Origin: Sphingobacteriia bacterium
Lineage (GTDB): Bacteria > Bacteroidota > Bacteroidia > Chitinophagales > Chitinophagaceae
Direction: 5' to 3'
DNA length: 64,000 bases
NCBI GenBank assembly: GCA_017304675.1
Contig: JAFKLS010000019.1
Span: 372,001-436,000, forward strand
Shown piece after piece: positions 8,374 through 19,700 of the stretch; the stretch's first letter is position 1, and each line of letters begins with the position of its first letter. The notes beneath the pieces are model-generated. The model was not told the DNA's origin. It saw nothing but the letters and a program-made list of their open reading frames with translations, and ran no database searches. Made by a program: the position numbers and the translations under genes.

Positions 8374-10356
8374 CTACTTCAACACAACAGCACTTAGTGC
8401 CGGCAGGTGCACTTTTAATTTATACCACTTATCTTTTTTATTCATGCTTTCTGCACTAATCTCAGGATTATATACATCGCCGGTTCCCCAAAATTCTTTA
8501 CGATCACTATTAAATATTTCTACCCATTTGCTTTTGCCATAAACATGTATTTCCCAGTTGTAATGCACAACAGGAGTTACATTTAAAATAACCAATACAT
8601 CATCTTTCTCCTTTTTGCCTTTACGTTTATACACCATAACACTCTCGCTCCTGTGATTTAGATCTACCCATTCAAAGCCGCCCGGCTCAAATTGTTTTTC
8701 ATATAAGGCAGGCTCATTTCTATATAGTTCATTTAATTTCTGAACACAGTATTTCATTCCGCCATGACTTACAAAATTCAACAATTCCCACTGCAACTCA
8801 CTTTTATAGTTCCATTCGTTGGTAGCTCCAAACTCATTACCCATAAACAAAAGTTTAGCACCAGGATGTGTAAACATGTAAGTGTACAATAAACGGAGGT
8901 TGGCAAATTTTTGCCATTCGTCTCCGGGCATTTTATATAACATAGGGCTTTTGCCATGTACTACTTCATCGTGGCTTAATGGCAACATGAAGTTTTCATC
9001 GTAGAAATACATCATACTGAATGAAAACTTATCCTGATGGAATTGCCTGTACACAGTATCTAATTTAAAATAATCCAATGTATCATGCATCCAGCCCATC
9101 ATCCATTTCATTCCAAAACCCAAGCCTCCTTCAAAAGTGGGTTTGCTTATTTTTGGCCAGTCTGTTGCTTCTTCTGCGATGGTTTGTATATCCGGAAAAT
9201 CCCGGTATAATGTTTCGTTCAGGTCTTTTATAAAAGTAATGGCTTCTAAATTCCCGTTGCCTCCATATTCGTTCGGTTCCCACTGGCCTTCGTTTCTGCT
9301 ATAATCTAATCGCAGCATGGAGCTTACTGCATCTACCCGCAACCCGTCTGCATGAAATTGTTCGCACCAAAATCTTGCATTGCTAATGAGAAAACTTTTT
9401 ACCTCGCCCCTTTTATAATTAAAAATATATGAATTCCAATCCGGATGATACCCTTTACGCATATCTGCATATTCATAAGTATGCGTACCGTCGAACATAA
9501 ACAAACCGTGAGCATCGTATGGGAAATGTGAAGGCACCCAGTCTAAAATTACCCCTATATTGTTTTGATGAAATTGATCAATTAAGTAAGCAAAATCCTG
9601 TGGATTACCAAACCTGGATGTGGGAGCAAAATAACCGGTGCCCTGGTAACCCCAGCTTCCATCGAAAGGGTGTTCCATAACAGGCATCAATTCCACATGT
9701 GTAAAACCCATTTCTTTTACATATGGCACCAATCTTTCTGCAATTTGCTGATAGGTGTTGTAAGATTCTTCATTGTTTTTATCGGGCCGCATCCAACTTG
9801 CCAAATGCACTTCGTAAACAGAATAAGGTGCATTCAACATATTATGCTTTTTTCTTTTTTTCATCCATCCCTCATCATTCCAGTCGTAATTTGTTTGCCA
9901 TGTTATAGATGCTGTAAAAGGGCGCTTCTCCCAAAAGTGAGCAAAGGGATCTCCTTTATCCAACTTTATTCCTGCAAAACCATGAATATGATATTTATAA
10001 GCTTCTCCCACATGAACATTCGGAACAAAACCTTCCCAAATACCTGAATTATCTAAACGAACTTTTAAGGGGTGGGATACTTTATTCCATTGGTTAAAAT
10101 AACCAGTAACAGTTACCATTGTTGCATTGGGAGCCCAAACAGCAAAATAAGTTCCCCATGTATTCAATACTTCAACCTGTTTATTTCCAAAGAATTTGTA
10201 CAGGCTATAATGTGTTCCGTTCTGAAAATTTTTAATGTCTTCATCTGAAAACAATGAATAATTCCAAACAGCCTGGTTTGTATCGATAAAATGAACTTCT
10301 TCATATTTTTTAGCAGATCTAATATTATTTTTTTTAGAATGAACAGGGTTTGCCAT
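8374..10356 (-). CDS. glgB: 1,4-alpha-glucan branching enzyme
   Basis: 660 residues, the usual length for a short GlgB. A CBM48-type beta domain lies at about 62-150, followed by the GH13 barrel. The four GH13 regions are visible: VILDWVPSHF (269-278), DGLRVDAVSS with nucleophile D342, IAEEATDWP with the acid/base Glu at about 395-396, and SHDEVVHGK with D463. MEHPFDGSWGYQ is characteristic of branching enzymes. It moves alpha-1,4 chains to alpha-1,6 branch points in glycogen. It is separated from glgC/glgA by the PUL, about 24 kb away. Confidence 0.93.
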   Translation of the reverse strand: MANPVHSKKNNIRSAKKYEEVHFIDTNQAVWNYSLFSDEDIKNFQNGTHYSLYKFFGNKQVEVLNTWGTYFAVWAPNATMVTVTGYFNQWNKVSHPLKVRLDNSGIWEGFVPNVHVGEAYKYHIHGFAGIKLDKGDPFAHFWEKRPFTASITWQTNYDWNDEGWMKKRKKHNMLNAPYSVYEVHLASWMRPDKNNEESYNTYQQIAERLVPYVKEMGFTHVELMPVMEHPFDGSWGYQGTGYFAPTSRFGNPQDFAYLIDQFHQNNIGVILDWVPSHFPYDAHGLFMFDGTHTYEYADMRKGYHPDWNSYIFNYKRGEVKSFLISNARFWCEQFHADGLRVDAVSSMLRLDYSRNEGQWEPNEYGGNGNLEAITFIKDLNETLYRDFPDIQTIAEEATDWPKISKPTFEGGLGFGMKWMMGWMHDTLDYFKLDTVYRQFHQDKFSFSMMYFYDENFMLPLSHDEVVHGKSPMLYKMPGDEWQKFANLRLLYTYMFTHPGAKLLFMGNEFGATNEWNYKSELQWELLNFVSHGGMKYCVQKLNELYRNEPALYEKQFEPGGFEWVDLNHRSESVMVYKRKGKKEKDDVLVILNVTPVVHYNWEIHVYGKSKWVEIFNSDRKEFWGTGDVYNPEISAESMNKKDKWYKLKVHLPALSAVVLK

Positions 10357-10457
10357 GGAAAATATTCTTGTTGGTAAGATACTGATATTATCATAAACAA
10401 TCCTTTAACGGTCCTCATAATTATACTTTCTCAATTAATTTGATTCATTAAACGCAC

Positions 10458-10483
10458 AAAAAAGCCAAGCAGTATTGCTTGGC
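10458..10483 (-). terminator. Intrinsic terminator of the SusC-to-GH128 operon
   Basis: On the minus strand GCCAAGCA / TGCTTGGC form a perfect 8-bp stem with a 4-nt loop (10464-10483), followed by six T (complement of 10458-10463). It begins 37 nt after the GH128 gene stop and closes the PUL block that starts at SusC. Confidence 0.9.
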
Positions 10484-10520
10484 CTATTTGTTTGGTCTCT
10501 CACTTAAATATCCTGAACAA

Positions 10521-11402
10521 TTATCTTTTAATCTGTGTATTAGGATTATAATTAGAATACCATTTACCAAGATCTGTAAGATTACCATAACCATCTACTA
10601 AAGCAGAAGACCATAATCTTGCACTGGTAGGTGAACCGGAAAACCAGGAATACCTCTGAACAAAACTCAATGCTTCCAGCTTAGGTAATAAACGTTGCAT
10701 AAAACCTAATACCATGGCTGGCGAAAAAGGATTATCAGACATTTTAGTTGCATTGTTTGCAACCGTTGCAAATTCCGTAATCCATATAGGAAGCTTATAT
10801 TTATTGTATAAATCCTGCAAGGTTTGTACAAAAGCGTTTTCATCGGTTCCAACGTACATATGCACACAGATAAAATCTACACGCCTTCCCTGTGCTTTAC
10901 AACTATCCATAAAATCGTAAATCCATTGTCTTGTTGGCCAGGAAGCAGCCGGGCTTCCGAGAGGTAAACCAATTGATTCTAATTTTGGCCAAAGGCTTAA
11001 AGCCTGCGAAACAGTCATATTAGACTGGTCTGGCAAATCGGGCTCATTAAATCCTAATACATAATTGGCTCTTCCCTGTGCATGTAATTGTTGTACATAG
11101 GTAATGTTAGCATCTGTTACAGAAGAAGCTCCCCAAAACATAGGAACATACTCGCAGTTTTGTGGTGCCAATTCAACCGGCACATTTAATCCCCAGGTAT
11201 AAAACCAATGAGCTTGCACATTAATCGTATTGCCCCACCAGGTTCCTGTTTTGGTGTTGGTACTAAAATCAGCCCCCTTTTTTCCCTGAACCACATAATT
11301 AATTACAGGTGTGGCAGCCGGCTTGTACTCATTGCTTTTAGCACAAGCTCCCAGTAAAAAAGCTGCTATTATTAATTGTAACATTATATTATTTTTTTTC
11401 AT
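10521..11402 (-). CDS. GH128-like glycanase lipoprotein (Asl1-type catalytic core)
   Basis: 293 residues. A lipobox ends at LLGAC (Cys20), so it is a lipoprotein, probably surface exposed. The body matches the Asl1/GH128 catalytic core: WGLNVPVELAPQ...YVPMFWG, then YVLGFNEPD with the likely acid/base Glu120, SPAAS, FICVHMYVG, and PIWITEFATV with the likely nucleophile Glu210. GH128 members are mostly endo-beta-1,3-glucanases, which points to a beta-1,3-glucan substrate. It is last in the SusC operon, before the terminator at 10458-10483. The family call is from motif recall. Confidence 0.75.
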   Translation of the reverse strand: MKKNNIMLQLIIAAFLLGACAKSNEYKPAATPVINYVVQGKKGADFSTNTKTGTWWGNTINVQAHWFYTWGLNVPVELAPQNCEYVPMFWGASSVTDANITYVQQLHAQGRANYVLGFNEPDLPDQSNMTVSQALSLWPKLESIGLPLGSPAASWPTRQWIYDFMDSCKAQGRRVDFICVHMYVGTDENAFVQTLQDLYNKYKLPIWITEFATVANNATKMSDNPFSPAMVLGFMQRLLPKLEALSFVQRYSWFSGSPTSARLWSSALVDGYGNLTDLGKWYSNYNPNTQIKR

Positions 11403-11450
11403 AACGCCTATTTAGGTTAGTGATAATTTATTTTGTGATGATGTTCTTTC

Positions 11451-14222
11451 TTATGGTATGATATAATTACCGTTATAACCCGCACTGCTTAATGTTGGAT
11501 AACCATCTGTATCCATCTTCCAGATAGAACTGAAATTAAAACCAAGTGTATTTTGGAAGAACGACTGGTTAAAAGGCGAAGGTGTATTACCACCATCGGC
11601 ACCTGTAGGACTATCGGTATATGTTCCTGCTGAGGTAGATACATTAGGCCCTACATAATTATTGGCAATAGATGCTACTGTTGAGTTAGCAGAGTTACCA
11701 AAAATTCTGAAAGCATAGGCAGGTGTAGATGCATTGATAACAGAATTGATAACAACACTATTGGCAACATAACCATTGTTTTGGAACGAACTTACAATAC
11801 CTCCTAATTGTAGCGAGGCTGAACCTATACCTTGTATCGTTGAATTTTTTACGATGCAGGTAGTAAGCAAATTTTTATCAGTTCCTGCAATACCGCCGAT
11901 TGAGCCTGTTGATGGCGTATTGTTAGATGTAAGTGTTGCACCATTTACCAAACAATTGGTAATATTAGATCCTACACCTGCAATACCTCCCATAGAGAAC
12001 CCTGTGATTACTGTTCCGGTAAACATACATTGATCAATAGGAACAGTTCCTGCATTCTGATCAGCTCCGAAAATTCCACCTATCCCATTGGCGCTGGATG
12101 CTAGTGCATCTGTTGATTTAATCGTGGCTGACGAAGCACAATTGGTTACCTTACCACCTACGGTACCTGCAGTTCCGCCGCCTGCTCTTCCTAAAATACC
12201 GCCAATCCTGTTTTTAGCAGCAGTAATGGTAATACTCCCTTTGGTTGTACAATATGAAATAGTTGATAGAGGTGAACTTGCCGTTAAACAACCTACAATA
12301 CCACCTACCATTCCCAAAGGAGTGGTAATGCTAATATTCGTACCACATTGTGTAATAGTTCCTCCGGAAGTTAAAGTTCCAACCACACCACCTAATGTGT
12401 CGGCAGCAGATGCACTTGTGGATGTAATAGTGCCTGTTACAATTGCATTTTGAATTAAGCCTCCCGTTTGAATACCGGCAATAATTCCAAAACCTGTAGA
12501 AGTGGTAGTGGCATTAACATTCAATAACTGAACATTTTTTATTGTACCGGAATGTTTACTGATAAAACCTCCATCTGGCCCCGTACTATTAATGATAAGG
12601 TTTGAAATTTTATATCCGCTACCATCAAAAGATCCGGAGAAGGCAGGGATAGTAGTCCACGGTGTATTACTCAATGCAATATCAGCCGCCAGTTGATAAT
12701 ATTTAGTAGGATCGTTAATGATAGCTCTTAAAGCAGCTTCTGTTGAAATTATGTAAGGGTTGGAAGAAGAACCATTACCCGCATCAAACAAAGCTCCCTG
12801 TGTTTTTGAATATAACATTACATTTCTTGTGCAGGAAAGTTTTCCGCTTTGTAAAGACAATTGCATGTTGCCTGAAATGAAACCGGCAGGGGGATTAAAA
12901 GTAATTGACTGCCCTGAAACAACGGTTCCCATTCCGGTTGGTGCAGACTTAACAGTAATTGTTCCGCCGGAAGGAGTAAATGCAAACGGTATGGTTTGTG
13001 TACTGGCAAGTCCGTATACTTCGGTTGGGAAAGAAGGAGTGGTAGACAATACCACATTTCCTGTTTGTGCAGAACCCGAATTGGTGTTACCTGCCAATGT
13101 TGCTATATAATTAGTTCCTGATACATTGGCATTAGATGCATCGCAAGATATGATGGAACCGAAATTGTTCCCTGCAAGGGCGGCAACATAATTATTACCT
13201 GCTATATTACCGGCAATGGTAACATTGTTAATAGTACCATTGTTTATACCTGCAAGGCCTCCTACATAATCTTTACCGCTAACAGACATATTGGTGAACG
13301 ATAAATTCTTTACCGTTCCACTGGCACCTATGGCAGCCAAGAAACCAGAATTGTTAGTAGAAGAATTTAATGTGTAATTAGAAATAGTTTTTCCATTACC
13401 ATCAATACTGCCCGTAAGTGTAACCCCGCTAAGTGTGGTTTTAGGGCCTGTGATATTTGCAATCAGTTGATAAGCTTTATCGGCTGCATACTGAATCCTG
13501 CTTAAACGCAATGTATCACCAACCTGAAACGGTTTTGCAACAGACCCGTCTCCACCGGAAAATGCGCTAACATGTATTTTACTGGTTAATACCGGAACAT
13601 TCTTGAAAGTGGAAGTAATAACAACATCGCCACTTACAAATTGATTATCGGCATAAATAGTAAGTGTTCTGCTTTCTCTTGAATTATTGGTGATTTGTGC
13701 CGTAAGATGCGCAGGAACGGCAATACCAAAAGCGGTAGTATACGGTGTAATATTAAAATTAATCTTTGCCGAATCTATAACATCATTAACTGAAGTATCG
13801 GCAGGCAATGTAGAAGTGATTGCTGAATAATTCGGAAGATCAACATAAAATTCTTTGGTACATACATAAACAGCATCACTCAACTTTATTGTAACTGTTA
13901 TATTGAATATACCATCTATAACGGGTGTTCCTGATAAAGGAAGTTTGATAGAATCTCCCGCCAAACTAACAGAACTGGATTTTATATACAATCCATTAAT
14001 CGTATCAGAAGAAATGGTTGCAGCAGCTTTGGGTGTATTTTTGGTTACAAGTGTAAATGTATTGGCACTTGTAGTTGCCTGCCCCATAATCAGGTTTCCG
14101 TCTACAGAAGATTTAGGCACAATAACCTCAAATCTGCCAGGGGCATTGCCAGACTGGCTATCTTTTTTACATGCCTGCAACAAAGAGGCTGTAATTAAAA
14201 TGAACGATAATATTTTTTTCAT
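11451..14222 (-). CDS. GLUG-repeat surface lipoprotein of the PUL
   Basis: About 923 residues from the ATG at 14222; 17 further in-frame codons upstream are unlikely. The lipobox is in LLQACKKDS (Cys18). After an Ig-like N-terminal third come two blocks of GLUG-type repeats, with GGLAGINNGTINN and GGIVGCLTASSPLSTI as clear units, each a turn of a right-handed beta-helix with conserved GG and N/S ladders. No T9SS sorting domain is present. In this position, behind SusC/SusD and a PKD lipoprotein, it is likely a surface glycan-binding or adhesion protein (inference). No catalytic motif is visible. Confidence 0.75.
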   Translation of the reverse strand: MKKILSFILITASLLQACKKDSQSGNAPGRFEVIVPKSSVDGNLIMGQATTSANTFTLVTKNTPKAAATISSDTINGLYIKSSSVSLAGDSIKLPLSGTPVIDGIFNITVTIKLSDAVYVCTKEFYVDLPNYSAITSTLPADTSVNDVIDSAKINFNITPYTTAFGIAVPAHLTAQITNNSRESRTLTIYADNQFVSGDVVITSTFKNVPVLTSKIHVSAFSGGDGSVAKPFQVGDTLRLSRIQYAADKAYQLIANITGPKTTLSGVTLTGSIDGNGKTISNYTLNSSTNNSGFLAAIGASGTVKNLSFTNMSVSGKDYVGGLAGINNGTINNVTIAGNIAGNNYVAALAGNNFGSIISCDASNANVSGTNYIATLAGNTNSGSAQTGNVVLSTTPSFPTEVYGLASTQTIPFAFTPSGGTITVKSAPTGMGTVVSGQSITFNPPAGFISGNMQLSLQSGKLSCTRNVMLYSKTQGALFDAGNGSSSNPYIISTEAALRAIINDPTKYYQLAADIALSNTPWTTIPAFSGSFDGSGYKISNLIINSTGPDGGFISKHSGTIKNVQLLNVNATTTSTGFGIIAGIQTGGLIQNAIVTGTITSTSASAADTLGGVVGTLTSGGTITQCGTNISITTPLGMVGGIVGCLTASSPLSTISYCTTKGSITITAAKNRIGGILGRAGGGTAGTVGGKVTNCASSATIKSTDALASSANGIGGIFGADQNAGTVPIDQCMFTGTVITGFSMGGIAGVGSNITNCLVNGATLTSNNTPSTGSIGGIAGTDKNLLTTCIVKNSTIQGIGSASLQLGGIVSSFQNNGYVANSVVINSVINASTPAYAFRIFGNSANSTVASIANNYVGPNVSTSAGTYTDSPTGADGGNTPSPFNQSFFQNTLGFNFSSIWKMDTDGYPTLSSAGYNGNYIIP

Positions 14223-14262
14223 ATGTGAAATTTTTACAGTTAGATGTTGGTTCAATAAAGTG

Positions 14263-15165
14263 TTAACGCACATAGCCTTTTCTCACCAAATAATATTTAT
14301 CGTACCAACCAGATGCGGCTCTGGCAGAAGGAGATGTTTCAAAATGTGTTAATACCATTTCATTCTTATTGATAGATGATATCTGATACTCTATTCCTTC
14401 AGCACAACCACGGTAAAAAAGAACAAAAGCCCCGCCTTGCATTTGTAAATAGTGAACACCGTTTCTAATGGTCATCGTCCAGGTTTGTGGTGTATTGTTA
14501 GGCACATACGTACCATAAGGATCTCCTCCTACTGTTCCTGTTTGTGTAAATCTTCCATAAAGGGTATTTATTTCAGCTAACCTGGAACTATGGCACAAAG
14601 AATATCCTTTATTATCATACAGGCATTTGTTCCCCTGTAACCAAAATGTCCAGGAACTATTATACAAACCGGTGCCCAAATAATCTTTAGGCGTGTTACT
14701 TCCTGTATTTAAAATGTAAACAGGCACAGCAAGGGAGCCGTCTGCATTCTTACGGGTAGTATCTAACACCCATGTTTTCCCGTTAATAGAATCGAGGCCG
14801 CCGGTTAAACATGTATAAACAGAATCTAAGCCTACATTGTCTTTCTGAAAATTAACTTTTACAGAATCAACAACAGCCGTAACACCATTAAATACAGTAA
14901 GGGTCACTAAATAAGTACCTGCAAAAGGATAACGACCGTAAACCGTGTCGCCGGTAGCGGAAACACTATTTCCAAGATCCCAATTTGCTGTTGCCGTTTT
15001 ACCAATTTGGGCATTGATAAACCTATACACATTAGGCGTATCTGTGGCCTGAACAATAATATTCACATTTTGTTTTGGTATAGGAGCTTCAAGTACTCCA
15101 TCTTTTTTGGTGCAGGCAATGATTAGTAACCAAAAGCCTGCTATAACAAATAATATCTTTTTCAT
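14263..15165 (-). CDS. PKD-domain lipoprotein of the PUL
   Basis: 300 residues. A signal peptide ends at LLIIACTKK (Cys18), so it is a lipoprotein. Residues about 30-110 form a PKD-like beta sandwich (ATANWDLGNSVSATGD, then YPFAGTYLVTLTVFNG, the usual G-x-Y-x-V-x-L-x-V strand). The C-terminal part (about 120-300) is a compact domain rich in W, Y and G that I do not recognise by name; lipoproteins of this design stand beside SusD in many Bacteroidota PULs and bind glycans. Such a surface glycan-binding role is inferred. Gaps are 32 nt to SusD and 40 nt to the GLUG gene. Confidence 0.75.
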   Translation of the reverse strand: MKKILFVIAGFWLLIIACTKKDGVLEAPIPKQNVNIIVQATDTPNVYRFINAQIGKTATANWDLGNSVSATGDTVYGRYPFAGTYLVTLTVFNGVTAVVDSVKVNFQKDNVGLDSVYTCLTGGLDSINGKTWVLDTTRKNADGSLAVPVYILNTGSNTPKDYLGTGLYNSSWTFWLQGNKCLYDNKGYSLCHSSRLAEINTLYGRFTQTGTVGGDPYGTYVPNNTPQTWTMTIRNGVHYLQMQGGAFVLFYRGCAEGIEYQISSINKNEMVLTHFETSPSARAASGWYDKYYLVRKGYVR

Positions 15166-15197
15166 TGTATGATGATTTTATAATTGTATTTGTTTAA

Positions 15198-16772
15198 CTA
15201 GTTATACCCCGGATTCTGAACCAAACTGTTATTAGTGAGTAATATTTCTGTGGCAGGTATTGGGAACAAACCTTTTGCAGCAGTATTAAAGCGGCTAATA
15301 ATAGGCTCTCCTCTATTTATATTAATTCTTTTGGCAGCGTAATCCATTCCCCTGCGCATCAGATCCCAATAACGCACACCTTCTAATGCTAACTCCAAAT
15401 CGCGTTCGTTATACAATACGTCTAATGTTACCACAGGAGGAACATAGGAAGAAGGTCTTGAACGGCGTGCTACTCTTTCAAAATATTGCTGGGCAGTGGC
15501 AGCACTTCCTCCATGTAATAAATGAAGTTCTGAAGCCATCAGCAACACATCTGAAAACCTGATAACAGAAAAATGGTTGGGATAATTTAATACGGGATCT
15601 CCTTTGGCTGAATTGTTCGCTTTTAGTGCCACCCATTTTTGAGGGAATACACCCATATCCTGATAGCCCAGCGTATAAGAAACACCAATATTTTTTGGAA
15701 TTAAGAAAGTAACGGCTTTCCTGGCGTCAGTATTATCAAACTGGCTAACAAACGCTGAATCCACTGTTGCAAAAGACCAACCCGGCGCATATGGCGAACC
15801 TGAGTTTGGTGATCGCATAGACCAAAGCATGGTTGCCAGGTTTCCATTGGCGTTAATCCTGTTTGAATAATCGCCGCTATATGCCAAAGAAGAGTATTGC
15901 AATTCAAATACTGACTCTTTGTTGTTGTTATTATAAGGAGCAGTTAATACAAAGCAATCGGAAAATTTAGCCAATAAATCATGCCCGCTGTTTTTAATAA
16001 GCTCGTCTCCAATCTGTATAATAGCGGAAGCACTTACACCAGGCAATTCATTCTGCTGGTAGTAACCTGTATAATATAACCAAACCCGCATTAATAAGGC
16101 TCTGGCAGCATCTGATGTAACTCTCCCTAATTCCGAAGGTACCATTTGATTATAACGTGGAAGCACTCCAATAGCATCTGTAAGATCTTGCGCAATTTGT
16201 TTATATACATCTGCAGGCGCACTTTGTTTTTGATTGTACTCTGTTGGCCCTAATGGTTTCAGAATTAATGGTACGTTACCATATAACCTTACCAAATCAA
16301 AATAATAATAGGCTCGTAAAAACTTTGCCTCTGCAGTAAACCTTTGCTGAGCCCCGGGAGTAGTATAAGTAGCCCCGGGTAGTTTCTCTAATAAAAGATT
16401 ACACCTATAAATACCAAAATAATATTTATACCACATGGCTGAAGCGGCTTTATCATTAGGGGTCATGGTGGCCCTGTCGATATTACCAATTGAGGCTTGT
16501 AAATCAGTAACGCTTGCTCCGCCAGTAAAACAATGGTCTGCCAATACCTCGCTTATTAAATGAAAAGGAGCATTCTGGTTTTGTGGTGCATCCCATAACA
16601 AAACATTATATGCTGCAGTAAGCCCTTGCAGGCAATCTGTTTCTGTTCTGTAAAAATTAGATTCTACAACGCTTGTTATAGGGTCTAGTTCTATGATTTT
16701 GGTACAACTAATTGTGCCAGTAAGGAAAAATAAAACAGGAACGTATTTTTTATATTGATTGATGAATTTCAT
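15198..16772 (-). CDS. SusD/RagB family nutrient-binding lipoprotein
   Basis: 524 residues, typical for SusD. The lipobox is in LTGTISCTK (Cys23). Family landmarks are the early FYRTETDCLQGLTAAYN region, the TPR-like helices FLRAYYYFDLVRLYGNVPL, and the C-terminal ERDLELALEGVRYWDLMRRG and PIPATEILLTNNSLVQNPGY. It forms the lid over the SusC channel and binds the oligosaccharide at the cell surface. It is 11 nt after the SusC gene, so the pair is translationally close. Confidence 0.95.
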   Translation of the reverse strand: MKFINQYKKYVPVLFFLTGTISCTKIIELDPITSVVESNFYRTETDCLQGLTAAYNVLLWDAPQNQNAPFHLISEVLADHCFTGGASVTDLQASIGNIDRATMTPNDKAASAMWYKYYFGIYRCNLLLEKLPGATYTTPGAQQRFTAEAKFLRAYYYFDLVRLYGNVPLILKPLGPTEYNQKQSAPADVYKQIAQDLTDAIGVLPRYNQMVPSELGRVTSDAARALLMRVWLYYTGYYQQNELPGVSASAIIQIGDELIKNSGHDLLAKFSDCFVLTAPYNNNNKESVFELQYSSLAYSGDYSNRINANGNLATMLWSMRSPNSGSPYAPGWSFATVDSAFVSQFDNTDARKAVTFLIPKNIGVSYTLGYQDMGVFPQKWVALKANNSAKGDPVLNYPNHFSVIRFSDVLLMASELHLLHGGSAATAQQYFERVARRSRPSSYVPPVVTLDVLYNERDLELALEGVRYWDLMRRGMDYAAKRININRGEPIISRFNTAAKGLFPIPATEILLTNNSLVQNPGYN

Positions 16773-16783
16773 TGCTGTTAGTT

Positions 16784-19700
16784 TTAAAAAGTTACACTTA
16801 TACCACCTGTAAGAACACTGGGTTGCGGATATACACCTCTGTCAATTCCCAAGCCCAATGCCGAGCCAGCTACTTCGGGGTCGAATCCGCTATATTTTGT
16901 TAACACAAAAAGATTGGTGCCGCTAACATACAAGCGAAGACTTTGAATTTTGTATTTAAGCAGATTATTGAATGTGTACCCTAATGATATATTCTTTAAC
17001 CTTAAATAGCTGCCATCTTCCAGGAACATGCTGGAAGGTTTTGTATAGTTTCCATTAAGATCGCCTGTTGCAACTCTGGGGCGGGAATTAGAGGTACCCT
17101 CACCATGCCATCTGTTTAATATGTCTGTTGTGTTATTAGCTGTTGGCAAATCCCATCTGTGGAGGATATTGAATATTTTATTTCCAGCCAATCCGCTAAA
17201 GAATATATTAAAATCAAATCCTTTATATTTTGCAGAAAAATTAATTCCGTAGTTGAAGGCAGGATGGGGTGAACCGGCATTGATACGATCATTATCATCA
17301 ATTTTTCCATCGCCATTCACATCCCTGAACTTAACATCGCCCGGAACGGCATTCGGCTGAAGTAAATCGCCCGATTTTGAACGATAGTTATTGATCTCAG
17401 CCTGTGTTTGAAATATTCCGTCCATCTGGTATAAACAGAAATATCCTAAAGGTTGCCCAACAACCATTCGTGTAACATTTTTCATTTGGTTATTCGCATC
17501 AGGTCCTAACACAAAACCGTTTGCACCACCAACTTCTATTACATTGTTCTGATTATAGGCTCCATTTACATTCATTTCCAGGTATAACTTACCAAATATT
17601 TTGTGGTACCCTAACGCCAATTCTATACCCTTATTTATTACCGTACCTGCATTTGCAGGAGAAGAATTATTCCCTACAAGCAAAGGAATAGGTAATGAAG
17701 GCATTAACAAATCATATGTTTTCTTGCGATAGATATCTAATGTAACACTGAAGTCTTTAAACAAAATAGCGTCGGCACCTATGTTGGTTTGTTCAGTTGA
17801 TTCCCACTTAACATTTGGGTTTGAAATGGCTGTTGGTACTGCACCCACTTGCTGTACATCATTACCCCAATAGTAATTATTATTAGCAAAACCTACTGTT
17901 GAAACAAAGCCGTATTGCGGAATTTTATAATTACCATTTACACCCCAGCTTGCCCTTAATTTTAAAGAATTCACCCAATTTATGTTTCGCATAAAATGTT
18001 CTTTATGCATATTCCATCCGACAGAAATAGAAGGAAAATAACCAAATTTATTAGCTGGTCCAAACCTATCAGATCCGTCTACTCTAAAAGCGCCTGTCAA
18101 CAAATACTTGCTGGCAAAATCGTATGTAATACGGCCAAAATAAGAAAGCAAACCTTCATGCCCGGCCCCACCATTAGCACCAGCGCTATTGGGTGTTTTA
18201 GCCAAATCAAGGTATGCAAAATTAGGATCATCATATATCAATCCACTCTTAGAAGCAGATACATTGGTTAATTTAATGCTCATACTTGAAGTACCAGCCA
18301 GAACAGTAAAATTGTGCTCTTTTATTTTTTTTGTATACGAAATTATATTATCAAAATTCAGAGTATTAGTAACTGCGAAACTCTTACTTGTACCCGTATT
18401 CACCGTATAATTAGTAGCATTTAAATAATACAACGGCGTATAACCATTTGCTTCATCGTAATTGATGGTGTAGCCAATAGTACTGCGCAGAGCAAACCCT
18501 TTCAAAAACTTTAATTCACCATAAACTATGCCGTTTGCCCTGGTATAGCTGGAGCCCCCCTGTGTATAATAAATACGGGCTACTGGATTAACTACTTCCT
18601 GGTTTACATAACGCGAAATAGCGAAAGTGCCGTCATCATTCATAACAGGCGTTACCGGATCCATATTGATGGCGCTCATCAAAGGTCCTGCCGTTCCACT
18701 ATTAGTGGAAATGGATGAACGATACACCTGTGTTACATTGATTGTCTGCCCCATCAACAAAGTTCCATCCAAAAATTTTTGATCAGAATTTACCCGGGCT
18801 GTATAACGTTGAAAATTAGATTTTCCTTTGGCAACAATGCCATCCTGGTTAAAATAAGAGAAAGAGCTGTTAAAGGTTACGTTATCAGAACCGCCAGACA
18901 GAGATATCTGATGCTGTTGAATTGGGGCATTGATATAAGAAATTTCTCTTTGCCAATCGGTTCCTGTCCCCATTTTAGCGATATCTTCCTCCGAAAACGG
19001 CAAATTCTGATTAGAATTAAAAAAAGCTTCGTTTTGAATACGGGCATATTGCTGTGCATTTAGTACCGGAAGTTTTCTTCTTAAATTTTGTGCTCCATAA
19101 TAATAATCGTATAAAATTCTCATTTTACCTGCTTTCCCTTTTTTGGTGGTAATGATAATTACCCCATTTGCACCAGCAGCACCATATATTGCTGCCGAAG
19201 CGGCATCTTTTAACACCTGCATAGATTCTATATCGCGTGGATTCACTGATTCAAGACTGGGAACAATAAAACCATCCACTACGTAAGTGGGATCTGTATT
19301 GTTAAAAGTACCGGCTCCTCTAATTCGAATATTGGGACTGGTACCTGGCTGACCGCTATTCATCATAACAGTAACGCCGGCTGCCCTACCTTGCAAAGCT
19401 TCGTCAGCACGCATTAAACTGGTATTTTCCAAATCTTTTGTAGAAATAGAGGTTATTGCCCCTGAAACCACACTCCTTTTCTGTGTTCCGTAACCAATTA
19501 CCACCACTTCATTTAATACATCTAAAGTTGGTTTTAACCAAACCTTTAATACGGAATTGGCAGTAAAAGATTGCTCAACATTTTCCATACCTACGCCGGA
19601 AAATACCAGGGTACCATTGTTCACCGGAACTTTTAATTTAAAATTCCCTAAAGAATCAGTTAAAGTAACAACGGTGCTGTGCCCTTTTAAATAAACAGTA

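Noticed and set aside
12088..12453. Open frame on the plus strand inside the GLUG gene
   Set aside because: Its V/P-rich translation is the antisense of glycine/asparagine repeats, with no homology signal.
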